A stretch of 64,000 nucleotides of DNA from Eulemur rufifrons (GCF_041146395.1 NC_090989.1:280332343-280396342), one strand, 5' to 3'; shown: positions 51,253 to 61,224, numbered from the stretch's first letter. The notes: generated by a model from the letters alone, not told the origin. Numbers and translations: made by a program.

Positions 51253-51462
51253 GTGTCTTGCACAGGGCAGGAGCGCGGGCTGTCACATACACGTGGGGTC
51301 AGATCCCAGCGCTGTGACTTTCTTGATGTGTGACCTTGGGAGGTGGCTTTGCTGCTCTGAGCCCTGTTTCCTCTTCTGAAAACCGTAATAACTGTTCCTC
51401 TTGCAGTGAGGAGGCGATGTGGAGCGCAGAGCCACGTGTGCCGGCACTTGGCAAGTACACTG
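51253..51462 (+). mobile_element. MIR SINE
   Basis: GTGGGGTCAGATCCCAGCGC, TGTGTGACCTTGGGAGGTGG, AGCCCTGTTTCCTCTTCTG and AAAACCGTAATAACTGTTCC match sense MIR. Confidence 0.85.
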
Positions 51463-51487
51463 GGAAGGAATTAGGAAGGGCAGGAGT

Positions 51488-51642
51488 TACATCATTCACT
51501 TCTCTACAGCTGAGAAAACAAGCCTGGGCTCAGCGAGGGGAAGCCAGTTGCCCAAGGTCACACAGTCTGAGCGGGGCGGGGGCCCAAGACAGGCTTGGCC
51601 GACCTGTGCTCTAACCACTGTACTCTCCGGCCTCAAGTCGGC
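51488..51642 (-). mobile_element. MIR SINE, antisense, next to CGI-5
   Basis: TCATTCACTTCTCTACAGCT, GAGAAAACAAGCCTGGGC, AGTTGCCCAAGGTCACACAG and GTGCTCTAACCACTGTACTC match inverted MIR to its 5' end. It faces the sense MIR at 51253 and directly abuts CGI-5. Confidence 0.9.
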
Positions 51643-52600
51643 TCCCACAGCACCTTTCCCCGGCCTCGGTGGCCCTCGGGCGCTTGAAAGCCGCTTGGGG
51701 GCCGCGGAGGCAGGTGGCATGGCGAGGACAGAGCGGAAAGGGTTAACGGGCTTCGCCGCATTGGGCCGGCCTCCGGGGGAAGCAGCCAATGGGCGCGCGC
51801 CGCGATGAGGTAATGCTGGGACCTCGCGGAGTGGGCGGGGCCGTCAGGGACCCGCAGCGCTCCGCGTCAGTTTTCTCCCCACCTACCCCTCACCTTTGAC
51901 CTTGGTGTTCCCGCCCCTCCCCCAACCTTGCGCCCGCGGATACCCGAGAGCTGGAGGTGGGGGTCTCGCGCGGCCTCAGCTGCAGGGCTGCTGGCCTCCC
52001 GCGATGTCTGCGGCAGGCACCCAGCGACGTCCTGGCCTCAGTCACACCCTCTGGGCCTCAGTTTCCCTTTCTGCAAGAAGGGGAGGCGGTGATCGCTAAA
52101 GGTCCAGCCAGCAGTGGACGTCCTTGGACCCCGGGGCAGTTTTCAGCCCAACCCTGCCCTCCGCCCGAACTTTAACAGGCTGGACCCCGGCCCCCCAGGC
52201 AGCGCCCTGCTCCTGGGACCCAGGAGTCCCCTGGCCGCGGGGAGGGAGCCTCGCCGGCCCAGCCACACCCTCCTCGCGGCCCGACCTATCCCTAGGGTAT
52301 CCCCCGCCACCAAGGCCTGAATTAGCAGCACGAGCTGCAGGACTCGCCGGCGTGGTGGTCAGAGGTCAGAATCCCTCCGACCCCCGCCGTGAGCCGAGCG
52401 TCTGCTGCGCGGCTGAGTCCTCCGGGGCCGCCCGCGACCTGCCGCCCCCTCCGCGGCCGGGCACGAAGCGGTTAACGCCTCCGCAGCCGAGCTGGCACCG
52501 CCGCGGCCGGGCTTATTAGTCAGCTCGCGGGAGGCGGCGGAGGGAGGGAGGGGCCGAGCCGAGCGAGAACCGCAGAAAGCTATTCTCAGGGGCTCCCAAG
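51640..52600. promoter_or_regulatory. CpG island CGI-5, most promoter-like
   Basis: CpG-dense, with a forward CCAAT box (AGCCAATGGGCG, 51784-51795) and about 43 bp later a GC box (GGGCGGGGCC, 51833-51842), spacing usual for TATA-less promoters transcribing to the right. TTTGACCTTGG (nuclear-receptor-like) sits near 51894-51904. A second CpG-dense part (52370-52570) holds GGTTAACG and GGCTTATTAGTCAGC. A MIR remnant (52015-52100, TGGGCCTCAGTTTCCC) lies inside it. No confirmed exon. Confidence 0.7.
51784..51842 (+). promoter_or_regulatory. CCAAT box and GC box
   Basis: CCAAT at 51786-51790 within AGCCAATGGGCG (NF-Y type), then GGGCGGGGCC at 51833-51842 (SP type). Together they would predict a start around 51860-51900 on the plus strand. 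No known first exon can be matched there. Confidence 0.5.
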
Positions 52601-52659
52601 TGTGGGGAGGGCGGCTCAGCAGGAGCTGCTGCTTCCCAGAAAGTTGATTATTTTTAACC

Positions 52660-52812
52660 CAGGAAGAAGAAAGGAAGGAGGCGAGGGAGAAGGACTCAGA
52701 GAAAAGAGGAGAGGAGAGGAAAGAGGAGAGGAGAGAAGTGGGGAGGGGAGGCGGAGAGGACAGGGAAGGGGGACTGCGAGGGGGAGGGGAGAGAGGGAAG
52801 AGGGGCAGGCAG
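52660..52812. repeat. Polypurine tract
   Basis: About 150 bases nearly all G and A on the plus strand (GGAGAGGAGAGGAAAGAGG). It lies just 3' of CGI-5. H-DNA capable. The Arg/Glu/Gly-rich ORF here is an artefact. Confidence 0.85.
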
Positions 52813-52814
52813 AG

Positions 52815-53955
52815 CCCAGTCGGAGTTGGGGAGCCAGCTGGCGGCTCTGGGGAGGGAGAATGGATGTGGAGTGGGCACTGCCACCCTCCCCCGCCTGTAC
52901 CCCTCCCGCTGGACCCACCTCCTGGCTGCTCACCCCGGCCTCCTGGTGCCCCAGCTGAGGGCAGCCCCCTGGGATCACCAGCCCAGAGCCAGCCTTCTGC
53001 AGGCGCCAGGGTGCTCTCCAGCTAAGGGGCAGCACACCACCATGTCCTTGCCCTTGCGGTCACCACTGGGACACAGGGCTTGGGAGCCCTGGGGGAGGGC
53101 CGGGAAGGGCTGCCCTGAAACCTCCTTGGCCCCTTCAGGGGGGGATTCCTGGAGGGGATGGTGCGAGGGACCTAGGGCTCCCTTTCTCCTGCCTCTGGGT
53201 GGTGCCAGGCTGAAAACCAAACCCAGAGAGGGCAACTAAGGGGGACTGAGGACACACTGACCAACAAGACAGACGGAGCCAGGCCCATGGGGTAGGGCCC
53301 ACAGTCCCGCTGTGGGAGGCAGAGGCTGCACAAATAATACACTAAATGATGACAAGGGGGCAGCAGGCTGGCGGGGCTGGTCCCAGGGGCCTGACCTCTG
53401 TAGAGGTCACAGAAGATCTCCCCTGAGAAGGGTGCCTGAGGACCAGGGTGGCTAACTAGATGAAGGGAGACAGGTGGAGGCTGGAGGGGGCAGGGATGGC
53501 CTGGATGGGGGTCTCCAGGCTGTGAACCTGAGAGCCTGAGACGATCAGTGTGGCCAGAGGCAGGGAGGGGGCCATGTGGCCCAAGACTGGCACTTGTCCT
53601 GGTGGTGGCCCAAAGCCTTGGAAGTGTTTTACAGAGAAGAGCAAGGAGAGAGATCTGCAAAGCTCACACGGGATGGTGGGGGACAAGAGAGGACACAGGG
53701 AGCCAGCTGTGGTACCAAGATTCAGGGGAGGACAATGGCAGCCTGCTCCAGGAGGTGCCTCTGAGACAGGGAGGGTCTAGCCTTGGACAGGCATTGGGGG
53801 TACAGAGGACAGGACTGGATGTGTCATGCGGGAGGGGGGTGACGAAGGCCAAGGAGGGGCCCAAAGATGCCCTGGGCCCTGGCTCATGCAACGGAGGGAG
53901 GCTGGCGCTGTCCCTGAGCAGAGGACAGCTAAGGGGAGCAGGTGTGTGGGAGGTC
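52815..53955. other. Non-coding stretch, no recognised element
   Basis: GC-rich DNA. Weak L2-like phrases in 53640-53790 are too diverged to call. ORFs on both strands show no domain. Confidence 0.35.
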
Positions 53956-53957
53956 AC

Positions 53958-54135
53958 GCATTTGTTTGGGACATGGTGGGGAGAGCCAGGAAGGGTGTGC
54001 CAGGTGGGGGGAACAGCTTGAGCAAAGGCAGAGAGGAGAAAGGCAAAGGGAACTGTATGCGGTATGGTGAGATATGCTGGAACCTTCCAGAAAAAGGGCT
54101 GAGTCTGACAGCCGTGGGCCTGCACTGCGCTCTGT
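53958..54135 (-). mobile_element. L2 fragment, antisense, tentative
   Basis: AGCCAGGAAGGGTGTGCCAG, GGGGGGAACAGCTTGAGC and AAAGGCAGAGAGGAG match the inverted L2 ('gggaacagcatgtgcaaaggc'). Confidence 0.5.
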
Positions 54136-54335
54136 CTAGAGACAGCGGAAAGCTGTGCAGTGCGGCAGCGGCAGGAGGGGAGGAAGTTTCCAGTGCTGGA
54201 CACAGTGAGGGCGCTGAGCAAATGGGAGGCTCCGCCAGCTGGGGCTGAGTCTCGGGCAGGCGTGTTTGGACCTGGAGGCTGGGTGGGGGCAATGTCATGG
54301 GGCACGTGTTAGGGGCCTGGCTCTGGGGCAGCCTC

Positions 54336-54396
<61 letters not shown>

Positions 54397-54416
54397 ATGA
54401 GCGTGTGTGCGTGTCC
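54336..54416. repeat. Compound microsatellite (TG)n-(GA)n
   Basis: A long GTGTGT run (54338-54373) turns directly into GAGAGA (54373-54396), then GTGTGTGCGTG. Same architecture as 611-687. Likely polymorphic. Confidence 0.95.
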
Positions 54417-54419
54417 TTT

Positions 54420-54980
54420 GCGCTGAGTGCCCTGCCTTCCACTTGGGGCACCACCCGTGGGACACCTCCAACCCCTTCAGGACCAGGGAATGGCCCAGCC
54501 AGGCCAGACCAGGAGGTGGTGGGTGGGAGAAGGACCTGGGCTGCCACTCTGAAAATCCACCCCCAGCCCGGTCACTCCGGAACCTGGGATCAGCCAGGGT
54601 GGGGGTGCTAGGTTGTTGGCCGGGGGGTGGCATATCTGTGCTGTATGCCCGACTACTCCAAGGTGCTGAGGAGGCCTGCTGCAGCGTCCAGGGTCACCCA
54701 CACCCACTTTTTCCTCGGGGTTGGGTCTGTCCTCTCCCAGGACTGCTCGTCCCAGAGCTGCCCTTCATACCAGGGCCCAGTGGCTTGGCCAAGGCCTGAT
54801 GGCAGACAGCGGCTTACCCCCTGCCCCCTGCCCTCTGCTGTTCCAGGCTCAGCCAGCAGCCTGGGCGGTGAGAGGAGGATAAAGGTCTAGATGTTCACAG
54901 AGCCCTGGGAGGCTGTTGGTGAAAGGAGGAGCCGAGAGTCCCAGAAGCTCCAAAAAGTGCCAAAGAAGGAGAGGGAGAAG
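54420..54980. other. Non-coding stretch, no recognised element
   Basis: No recognised repeat or exon. Confidence 0.4.
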
Positions 54981-54982
54981 GG

Positions 54983-55055
54983 CCGGGACAGCATGCCTCA
55001 GTTTCTCCATCTGTGGGTCTGCTGAGTCTGGCAAATGACTGAGCTGACTTGGTTG
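54983..55055 (+). mobile_element. MIR fragment
   Basis: CATGCCTCAGTTTCTCCATC, TGTGGGTCTGCTGAGTC match the sense MIR middle. Short. Confidence 0.55.
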
Positions 55056-55299
55056 CCACAAAAACCTGGGGCTTTGAGTGTCCTATCCACCCCCCTGCAC
55101 TAAGGGCCCTTCCTGGGACGGGAGCAAAGAGGGAGGAAGAGGGCACTCTCCACACAAGGGCAGGGTGTTCTGAGTCCCTGCAGCTCTGACCCCACCTGCA
55201 GACTCTTGGACCACGTGGGACAGTGGCATTCCCACCAGTCTTGGCACCTACCATTAGCCCCCCTCCAGGCGGTGCAGCATAAAGTCAGGGTTAAGGTTA

Positions 55300-55462
55300 A
55301 GGGACGAACCTCGATCCAAACCCATTGCTGACTGGCTGTGGGCTCTGGTTAAGTGGCTCAGGCCTCTGCGTGCCTCAGTTTCTTCACCTGCAAAATGGGA
55401 AGAATAATGGCCCCTCCATTCTCGGGGGCAGGGAAACAAGGGAGGTAAGGCCTTTGGCAAAG
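55300..55462 (+). mobile_element. MIR SINE
   Basis: TGACTGGCTGTGGGCTCTGG, GTGCCTCAGTTTCTTCACC, TGCAAAATGGGAAGAATAAT and GGTAAGGCCTTTGGCAAAGG match sense MIR. Confidence 0.85.
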
Positions 55463-55567
55463 GAAGTGGCCTGGGTCACTTGGGGTCCTAAAGTAACCCC
55501 AGCAGAACAATGAGGGCATGAGCTACAGCCCTCCAAGAGGAAGAGAATTAGACTCGCCGTGACCTAA

Positions 55568-55708
55568 CCATGGCCAGGTGGCAGTTATTGCTCCTGCTTT
55601 GCAGGTGAGAAGACCAGGGCTCAGGAGAATCCGTACCTGGCCCTGCGGTGCACAGAGCAGGAAGGTGGGGAACTGGGATTCAAACCCCCAGGCCTGCTGT
55701 AATCCGGG
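55568..55708 (-). mobile_element. MIR SINE, antisense
   Basis: CTCCTGCTTTGCAGGTGAGA, AGACCAGGGCTCAGGAG and AACTGGGATTCAAACCCCCA match inverted MIR. Confidence 0.85.
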
Positions 55709-55709
55709 G

Positions 55710-56470
55710 ATTTCAGTTCTCACCAACCTCCATACAAAGAAATGCACGTGCAAGATGCATCCCCAGCCAGGACTCCCTCCTCTCCCTCCCCAAATCCACA
55801 CGGTGACCCTGGCCTGGCCCCCTGGGCCCAGGAGGAGCCACAGCCCCATCAGGCATCTCGGAGCTGCGCTTACACGTCGGGGGTCCCTCCCCAGGGCCAG
55901 TGGAGCACAAAGGGGGGTAGCAGAGGCAGAGAAAGAGCCCGACAGGCGAGGAGCCGGCCTTTCTCCCTGCTTTCTCCCTCTCTGGGTTCTTTGTTAAGCT
56001 CCCTTTCAGCTGAACCGGCAGAGCCTGGGTGTTCTGAGCTGACGATAATTGCCGCGTCTAGACAGTGTCTGGTATGAGGCCTCCCTCTCTGCGCCTCGCT
56101 GGCCTCCCAGAGGCTCCCATTCCCAGCCTGCCGGCCCCTACTCTGCACCCTCGTTTCCCACACCCCTGCCCAGGGCCCCGTCCTGCCTCCCTCACAGCTC
56201 CCACCGCACCTCTCTTTCTCCCTCTCCCCCCACCCTCGGGTACTCCCAAGGGCGGAAATGCAGGAACAAAGGTGGTTCTGCACTTGGCTCTGCTGGGAGA
56301 CCCTCAAAGGAGACAGCCACCAAACCCTCTGGGCTGTGGCCTCTCACCTTGCTGGCTTCTGGGCTAAGCCAGGAAGTTCTGGGATTGATCCTTGAAACAC
56401 CTTCAAAGCTCCTTTCCTCATCTTCCCATCTGCCTAGATGTGAACTCAGAGAAATCAGCAGAGGGAAGAT
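55710..56470. other. Non-coding stretch with an AT/GC mixed block
   Basis: Near 55985-56060 a block (GACGATAATTGCCGCG) looks distinctive but unassigned. No exon or repeat recognised elsewhere. Confidence 0.4.
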
Positions 56471-56475
56471 TTAGG

Positions 56476-56637
56476 GGCCGGACGGTGGTGCACACCTGTG
56501 ATCCCAGCACTTTGGGAGGCTGAGGCAGGAGGATCGCTTGAGCCCAGGAGTTTGAGATTTCAGATTACAATGAGCTATGATCGTGCCACTGTACTCCAGC
56601 CTGGGGAACAGAGCAAGACCATGTCTCTTAAAAAAAT
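56476..56637 (+). mobile_element. Alu SINE, monomer-length (internally deleted or FLAM/FRAM-like)
   Basis: GGCCGGACGGTGGTGCACAC, CACTTTGGGAGGCTGAGGCA and GCCCAGGAGTTTGAGA, then directly GAGCTATGATCGTGCCACTG, TACTCCAGCCTGGGG and a short A-tail (56630-56636). The start of a first monomer is joined to the end of a second, so it is about 160 bp. Confidence 0.9.
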
Positions 56638-56844
56638 ATTTAGGATAGCTACAAGGAAGAACTTCCTGGTGACTAAATGACAGACACAGATGGGGTGGTT
56701 TCAAGAGATGCAGGGGTTAGGATCCTCAAAAGTTCTAAGATCTATTCCTGCCCAACTCAGATCAGCAACTCTGGAAGATTCCCCAGAAGCTGGAGTCTCC
56801 TCCCCTGGTGTCAGGACTAGGTGCCCAGGGTGACCCTGAGATAG

Positions 56845-57105
56845 ATATAATAGCAGCCAGCGTTTGCTCAGCCCTCTTCCTGCACGGAGCACTGTGCAAA
56901 CTCTGGATGCATATTCATTTATGTGATCTCCCCAAGGGTCCCAAAAGACACCCACAGAGAGAGAAAATGGGCTTATGATTAATCCCATTTTGCAGATGAG
57001 GAAACTGAGGCACAGAGAGGTCAAGTAACTTAGCAAAGTCACACAGCTAGCAAGTGGAGGAGCCAAGATTTGAAGCCACAGAGACTGGCTCCAGAGCCCC
57101 AGTAA
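56845..57105 (-). mobile_element. MIR SINE, antisense, nearly full length
   Basis: AATAGCAGCCAGCGTTTGCT, GCACGGAGCACTGTGCAAAC, CATTTATGTGATCTCCCC, ATCCCATTTTGCAGATGAGG, AAACTGAGGCACAGAGAGGT, CACACAGCTAGCAAGTGGAG and AAGCCACAGAGACTGGCTCC are all in the right order. Confidence 0.95.
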
Positions 57106-57275
57106 TGACCAATAACAGGAACATTAAGTGCTTATTGTATACCTGGGACTGAAATTACACTTATTATAACATGTATGATCTCCTTTCGTCTCATAAGTCT
57201 GTTAGGACCTGGGATTATGCCCGTTATACAGATGGAAAGAGAAGAGCCTAGGGCTGCGTGTGTGTGCGGATGGTG
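57105..57275 (-). mobile_element. MIR SINE, antisense, second copy in tandem
   Basis: AATAACAGGAACATTAAGTG, CTTATTGTATACCTGGGACT, CCTTTCGTCTCATAAGTCTG and ATTATGCCCGTTATACAGAT match inverted MIR. It lies head-to-tail with the previous copy. Confidence 0.7.
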
Positions 57276-57389
57276 CCCTAACTCCACGTCAGAAAGGCCT
57301 AATAATCGAGACCCGCATCAGGCTGCTGTGCCGCATGTAGAAAGCTCACTGTAGAGCAGAAGCACAACAAATGTTGCTCTACCACTGCC

Positions 57390-58160
57390 CACGTCTTCCT
57401 CCTATGCTTTCTTGAGTACCTCTCGCCCCGGCCAGGCTTGGGGACAGGCCAGTGTGGGGCTCTGTCCTCATGAGACCTCAGCCTGGAGGGGACTGGCAAG
57501 TCAGCCAGCTTCAGTCTGGAGGGGGAATTATGATGATGCCAGGGACGCAAGACCTCTGGGAACCCAGGGGAAGGGCTCTAAATCCAAGAAGTCTTCCTGG
57601 AGGAGGTTGAATCAACATGGCATCCTGACAGGTGAGTAAGAGTTAGGCCAAGAGGGGAGGGAAGAGCGTTCCAGACGGAGGGAACCCGCACATAAGAAGG
57701 TCTCAAAGTGAGAGAAGAGCAGGGTAATCTGGGACAACCAGGGAGCCTAAGCAGCTCTGTCAGGCTGGACGGTGGGTGGGAGTCCCGAGGCTGAAGCCTG
57801 GCCAGCCAGGAAGGCCTTGAGTGCCAGGCTGGGAGGCCCCTGGGAGACTGTCGCCAGAGTCCAGGCAGCAGGGCTGTGATGACCCTGAGGCTGTGGAATG
57901 GAGCAGGTGGGGGGACCGGGGAGTCCCCAAGGAGTCATAGAAAGGTGGCCTCCCCTGATGTGGGGGCTGGCCTGCAAGTCTGCCTTCGCTGCCGTTCCAA
58001 ACACAGGGCGGCATGGTCAAAGACTTCAGAGGGGCCAGTAGCTGGGTGTACTGGGGAGGAAGGGGACCCGCAGGACAGCGGTAGGACCAAGCACCAACCA
58101 GCCTTGAGAAGCAAGTCAGGGCAACAGTGAAGGCTTGGTGGCTCCGGTAGGAGGATTCAC
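57390..58160 (-). mobile_element. L2 LINE, antisense, long fragment
   Basis: Inverted L2 tail and body: TGGGGCTCTGTCCTCATGAG, CTTCCTGGAGGAGGTTGAAT, GGTGAGTAAGAGTTAGGCC, GAGCGTTCCAGACGGAGGGA, AACCCGCACATAAGAAGGTC and GAAGGCCTTGAGTGCCAG follow 'gaggaagtgg...gaaggatgagtaggagtt...attccaggcagagggaacagc'. Later parts are more diverged. Confidence 0.75.
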
Positions 58161-58164
58161 TGGG

Positions 58165-59055
58165 ACAATTAGTGTAGAACCTTTGCGGAACTGATCGGAG
58201 GGGCACGACTGGAGGCAGGGAGGCTGGGAGGAGGCTGCTGCCCAGTGGCTTTTCCTTCCCCAGCCAGTTCCCAGCCCGTGCTCTCGGGCCACTCTTCCCT
58301 TTCTCAGAGTCACCTGGATTCTGCAACCGGCTTCCTCCCCACCGTCCTGCTCACACCCTCCACCCCAGCTGGAGCTGGAAGGAGGATGCTCACCATTCAT
58401 CCCGCATCCGGGCCATCGATGGAAATGTCAGGCAGCGGAGTGCACGCCTGAACACCTCTGGGGGCTGCTCGGGGGCTGCACTGGCAGATCGTCGATGAGC
58501 TCCCGCCTGCTCCCTGGGCCTGCCTCGGAGTGGCCGGCCAGGGGCCTGGGTCTTTGATTCTCCGGACTTGACGATTGCACAGCCCCAACCTCATCAGCAA
58601 CTGCAGAAAAGCAGAGACAGAGCCTGTGCCCTGCCCCGGCCTGGCACAGGGGGCAAGCGTGGGGCGGGAATCAGCTCCTCTCCGTGCAGGGGGAGGCAGG
58701 GGGAGGCAGAAGCCCAAGCTCTCACCCCAGCGCGGTGTCTGTAGACTGTGAAATGCTGTTAGCTAATCTGACACGGGCAGTTTACAGCCTGGTAAAGGAA
58801 AAACACAGGCGCAGGCGTGTGGGCGCAGGCGGGCAGGAGTGGTGCGGCAGCTCTGATGGTGAAGAACAGGATCACACAGGCCCACCACCCTGACCCAAGT
58901 CCCAGGGAAGATGGTTCTGGAACTCAGATTTTTCCCAACTGTAGAAAGATAATATGACACATACACCCCATATTTCTTAATACCCCCAATAAAGTATGGG
59001 CAACCCCTGTAATCAGACACACTATTACATCTACAGCAAAGCATATGAACAAAGG
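58165..59055. other. Non-coding stretch, no recognised element
   Basis: A block at 58755-58810 (GCTGTTAGCTAATCTGAC) is distinctive. 58930-59045 is AT-rich with AATAAAGTATGG near 58988. No gene supported. Confidence 0.4.
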
Positions 59056-59059
59056 TTAT

Positions 59060-59112
59060 AGTCTCCGAATCTCAGTTTTCTCATCTCTAAAATGGGGCAG
59101 TGGTGGTGTACA
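59060..59112 (+). mobile_element. MIR fragment
   Basis: AATCTCAGTTTTCTCATCTC and TAAAATGGGGCAGTGGTGGT match the MIR 'cctcagtttcctcatctgtaaaatgggg' core. Confidence 0.65.
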
Positions 59113-59184
59113 CCTCCCACGGTTGCCCTAGGAATTTGATACCTCCCACTGCACCAGCCGGCCTGCAGCGCCTCGGACACAGGC

Positions 59185-59472
59185 ATGTGTCCTGCCCCAG
59201 GCCCTTTGTACTGGCTGCTCCTATGGCCTGGAATATTCCTCCCCAGATATCTCCTGAGATGGCTTCTGTACTTCCGTCAGGGAGGTGCTCAAATGCCACC
59301 TCCTCAGAGAGGATTTTCCTGGCCATCCCTGTCGCATTCCTCTTTCTGCACTGCCCGTATCCCCTAACATTTTATTTAATCAATTACTTATTAGTTGCCT
59401 GCTCTCCCACTGTAGAATCTGAGCTCCGTGAGGGCAGAACTTTGTTCTGTTGCCAGTTACGCCCCCAGCACC
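59185..59472 (+). mobile_element. L2 LINE, 3' body
   Basis: CAGGCCCTTTGTACTGGCTG, CTCCTATGGCCTGGAATATT, CAGGGAGGTGCTCAAATGCC, ACCTCCTCAGAGAGGATTTT and GAGCTCCGTGAGGGCAGAAC are sense L2 in order. An Alu follows at once, so the L2 tail beyond this point may be displaced. Confidence 0.9.
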
Positions 59473-59738
59473 TTTTGAAACAGGGTCTTGCTCTGTCACC
59501 CAGGCTAGAGTGCAGTGACATCATCGTAGCTCACTGCAACCTCAAGCTCTTGGGCTCAAGCGATCCTCCTGCCTCAGCCTCCCGAGTAGCTGGGACTACA
59601 AGTGCCACCATGCCTGGCTAATTTTCTAGTTTTTGGAGACATAGGTTCTTGCTCTTGCTCAGGCTGGTCTCAAACTCCTGACCTCAAGCGATCCTCCCAC
59701 CTTGGCCTCCCAGAGTGCTATGACTACAGGTGTGAGGC
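59473..59738 (-). mobile_element. Alu SINE, antisense, strepsirrhine-type features
   Basis: Antisense Alu: CAGGGTCTTGCTCTGTCACC, CACTGCAACCTCAAGC, CTCCCGAGTAGCTGGGACTA. The monomer junction TTGCTCTTGCTCAGGCTGG is the reverse of the strepsirrhine 'ccagcctgagcaagagcaa'. It lies against the L2 at 59185. Confidence 0.85.
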
Positions 59739-59821
59739 TCTGTCCTCCACCAGAAGCTCCAGATTTTCTTGAGTGAAGGATTCCTTTGTTAAATGCATTC
59801 AGCACATCAAAAAGACTCCAT

Positions 59822-60103
59822 AGGTGTGGCTCACTTTGGGAGACTGAGGTAGGAGGATCACTTGAGGCCAGGAGTTCAAGACCAGCTTGGGCAATAGCAA
59901 GATGCCATCTCTACCAAAAAAAAAAAAATTTTAATTAGCTGGGCGTGGTGGTGGGTGCCTGTAGTCCCAGCTACTCTGGAGGCTGAGGCAGGAGAATTGC
60001 TTGAGCCCAAGAATGTGAGATTGCGGTGAGCTAGATTGCACCACTGCACTCCAGCCGGGGCAACAGAGCGAGACTCCATCTCAAAATAAATAAATAAACA
60101 AAG
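59822..60103 (+). mobile_element. Alu SINE, 5'-shortened
   Basis: GTGTGGCTCACTTTGGGAGA, GGGCAATAGCAAGATGCC, an A-run, GCTGGGCGTGGTGGTGGGTG, CACTGCACTCCAGCCGGGGC and an A-rich end (AAAATAAATAAATAAACAAA). The GCAATAGCAAGA junction is near the strepsirrhine pattern. Confidence 0.85.
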
Positions 60104-60154
60104 GCTCAATAAGGCCCAGCTAGTCCATCATAATTATTGCTGTTATGATGGTGG

Positions 60155-60179
60155 CATTATTATTATTATTATTATTATT
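60155..60179. repeat. (ATT)n microsatellite
   Basis: Eight ATT units without interruption, just downstream of an Alu and an ATAATTATTGC patch. Confidence 0.95.
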
Positions 60180-60184
60180 CTGTT

Positions 60185-60458
60185 GAAGACCCTGAGCTGA
60201 TCCCAGCCTTGTTTCTGCAGCCCATGAAATGGGCATCTTGGGGACTGAGGCACCAGCCGCCAGAAGCTGGCGGGTCAGGGTCCCTGCAGGAGAGACAAAG
60301 AACGCTGCCCACCCCCCTGGGGGAGCCTGCGCCCCTCACTGGAGAGAGGCGGGTGGAGCAGAGGGAGCTGCAGCCCAGCGAGCAGGCTGCCAGAAGGCCA
60401 TACATAATTCATTGCCAAATGGGGCCCGCGGGCGGCTCTGCGCGGCATGCTGGGGGCT
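60185..60458. other. Non-coding stretch, no recognised element
   Basis: No recognised repeat or exon. Confidence 0.4.
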
Positions 60459-60461
60459 CGC

Positions 60462-60652
60462 TCTGCGCCTGGCACTTTGCTGACTGCTCCTCGCACGTCG
60501 CCTCATTGCATCTTCATGGATTTGCAGGGTGCAATCTTTCCCCCACTTTACCCAGGGGGATCCCGAGGTTCAGAGGATGGGGCCACTGTGCAAGTCACAC
60601 AGCTTCTTGGCGGCCAAGCCTCAGGTCAGCAGACTCGGCCCCAGCCGCCCCC
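60462..60652 (-). mobile_element. MIR SINE, antisense
   Basis: GTCGCCTCATTGCATCTTCA, CCCCCACTTTACCCAGGGGG, AGGTTCAGAGGATGGGGCC and GTGCAAGTCACACAGCTTCT match inverted MIR. Confidence 0.85.
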
Positions 60653-60715
60653 GTCACTGCCTCTCTGTTCAGGGAAGAGATAGGCCTGGGGAGGGGGCAG
60701 GAGGCACAGAGGAGA

Positions 60716-60731
60716 CCCCCCCCCCCCCCCC
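60716..60731. repeat. Poly-C run (16)
   Basis: Sixteen C bases, one of the longest homopolymers here apart from the Alu A-tails. Slippage-prone. Confidence 0.9.
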
Positions 60732-60837
60732 GCGCCCCTGACTGCCTGCTGTGAGGTGGGGCAGGCAGGAGCCAGGGCTGAGGACAGCTCAGGGGGCTGT
60801 TGTGTCTCCAGCCCAGCTCCCCACCCATGGAAAATGC

Positions 60838-60932
60838 TCCCTGCTGCGGTGAGTGCCAGCTCTGGAGTTTCAAGGGGTCAGTTTGCACAGCTGTAAAATG
60901 GGAATTGCAGAGGCTGACCCTGGGGCTGTGAG
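60838..60932 (+). mobile_element. MIR fragment
   Basis: GGAGTTTCAAGGGGTCAGTT, TGCACAGCTGTAAAATGGGA and GGCTGTGAGACCCTGC match the sense MIR second half. Confidence 0.6.
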
Positions 60933-61224
60933 ACCCTGCAGACAAGGCACTCAGGAAAAGTGGCGTCTGCCCAGGGGAAGGGCCAAGCCCAAAAGGTTAA
61001 CATACTCCTTGATTTGGTTAAGATAATATTTTTGGCATGATAGAATTTCACATGGCTGGAGACTGGCCGGAAGGAGGTGAGGGTGGGGGACTGTGGGCAC
61101 AGAGGACAGCAAGGGGGACCCTGTGGTGCACAAGCCTGTGAGGACAGTGTATGGAAAGAGCCGAGCACACACAGCGTGGGAGCGAAATGGGGGAAATCTG
61201 GGCGGGCCTGGTGGGTCCCGCTGG

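Noticed and set aside
52602..52958. Arg/Glu/Gly-rich ORF
   Set aside because: Comes from the polypurine tract downstream of CGI-5.
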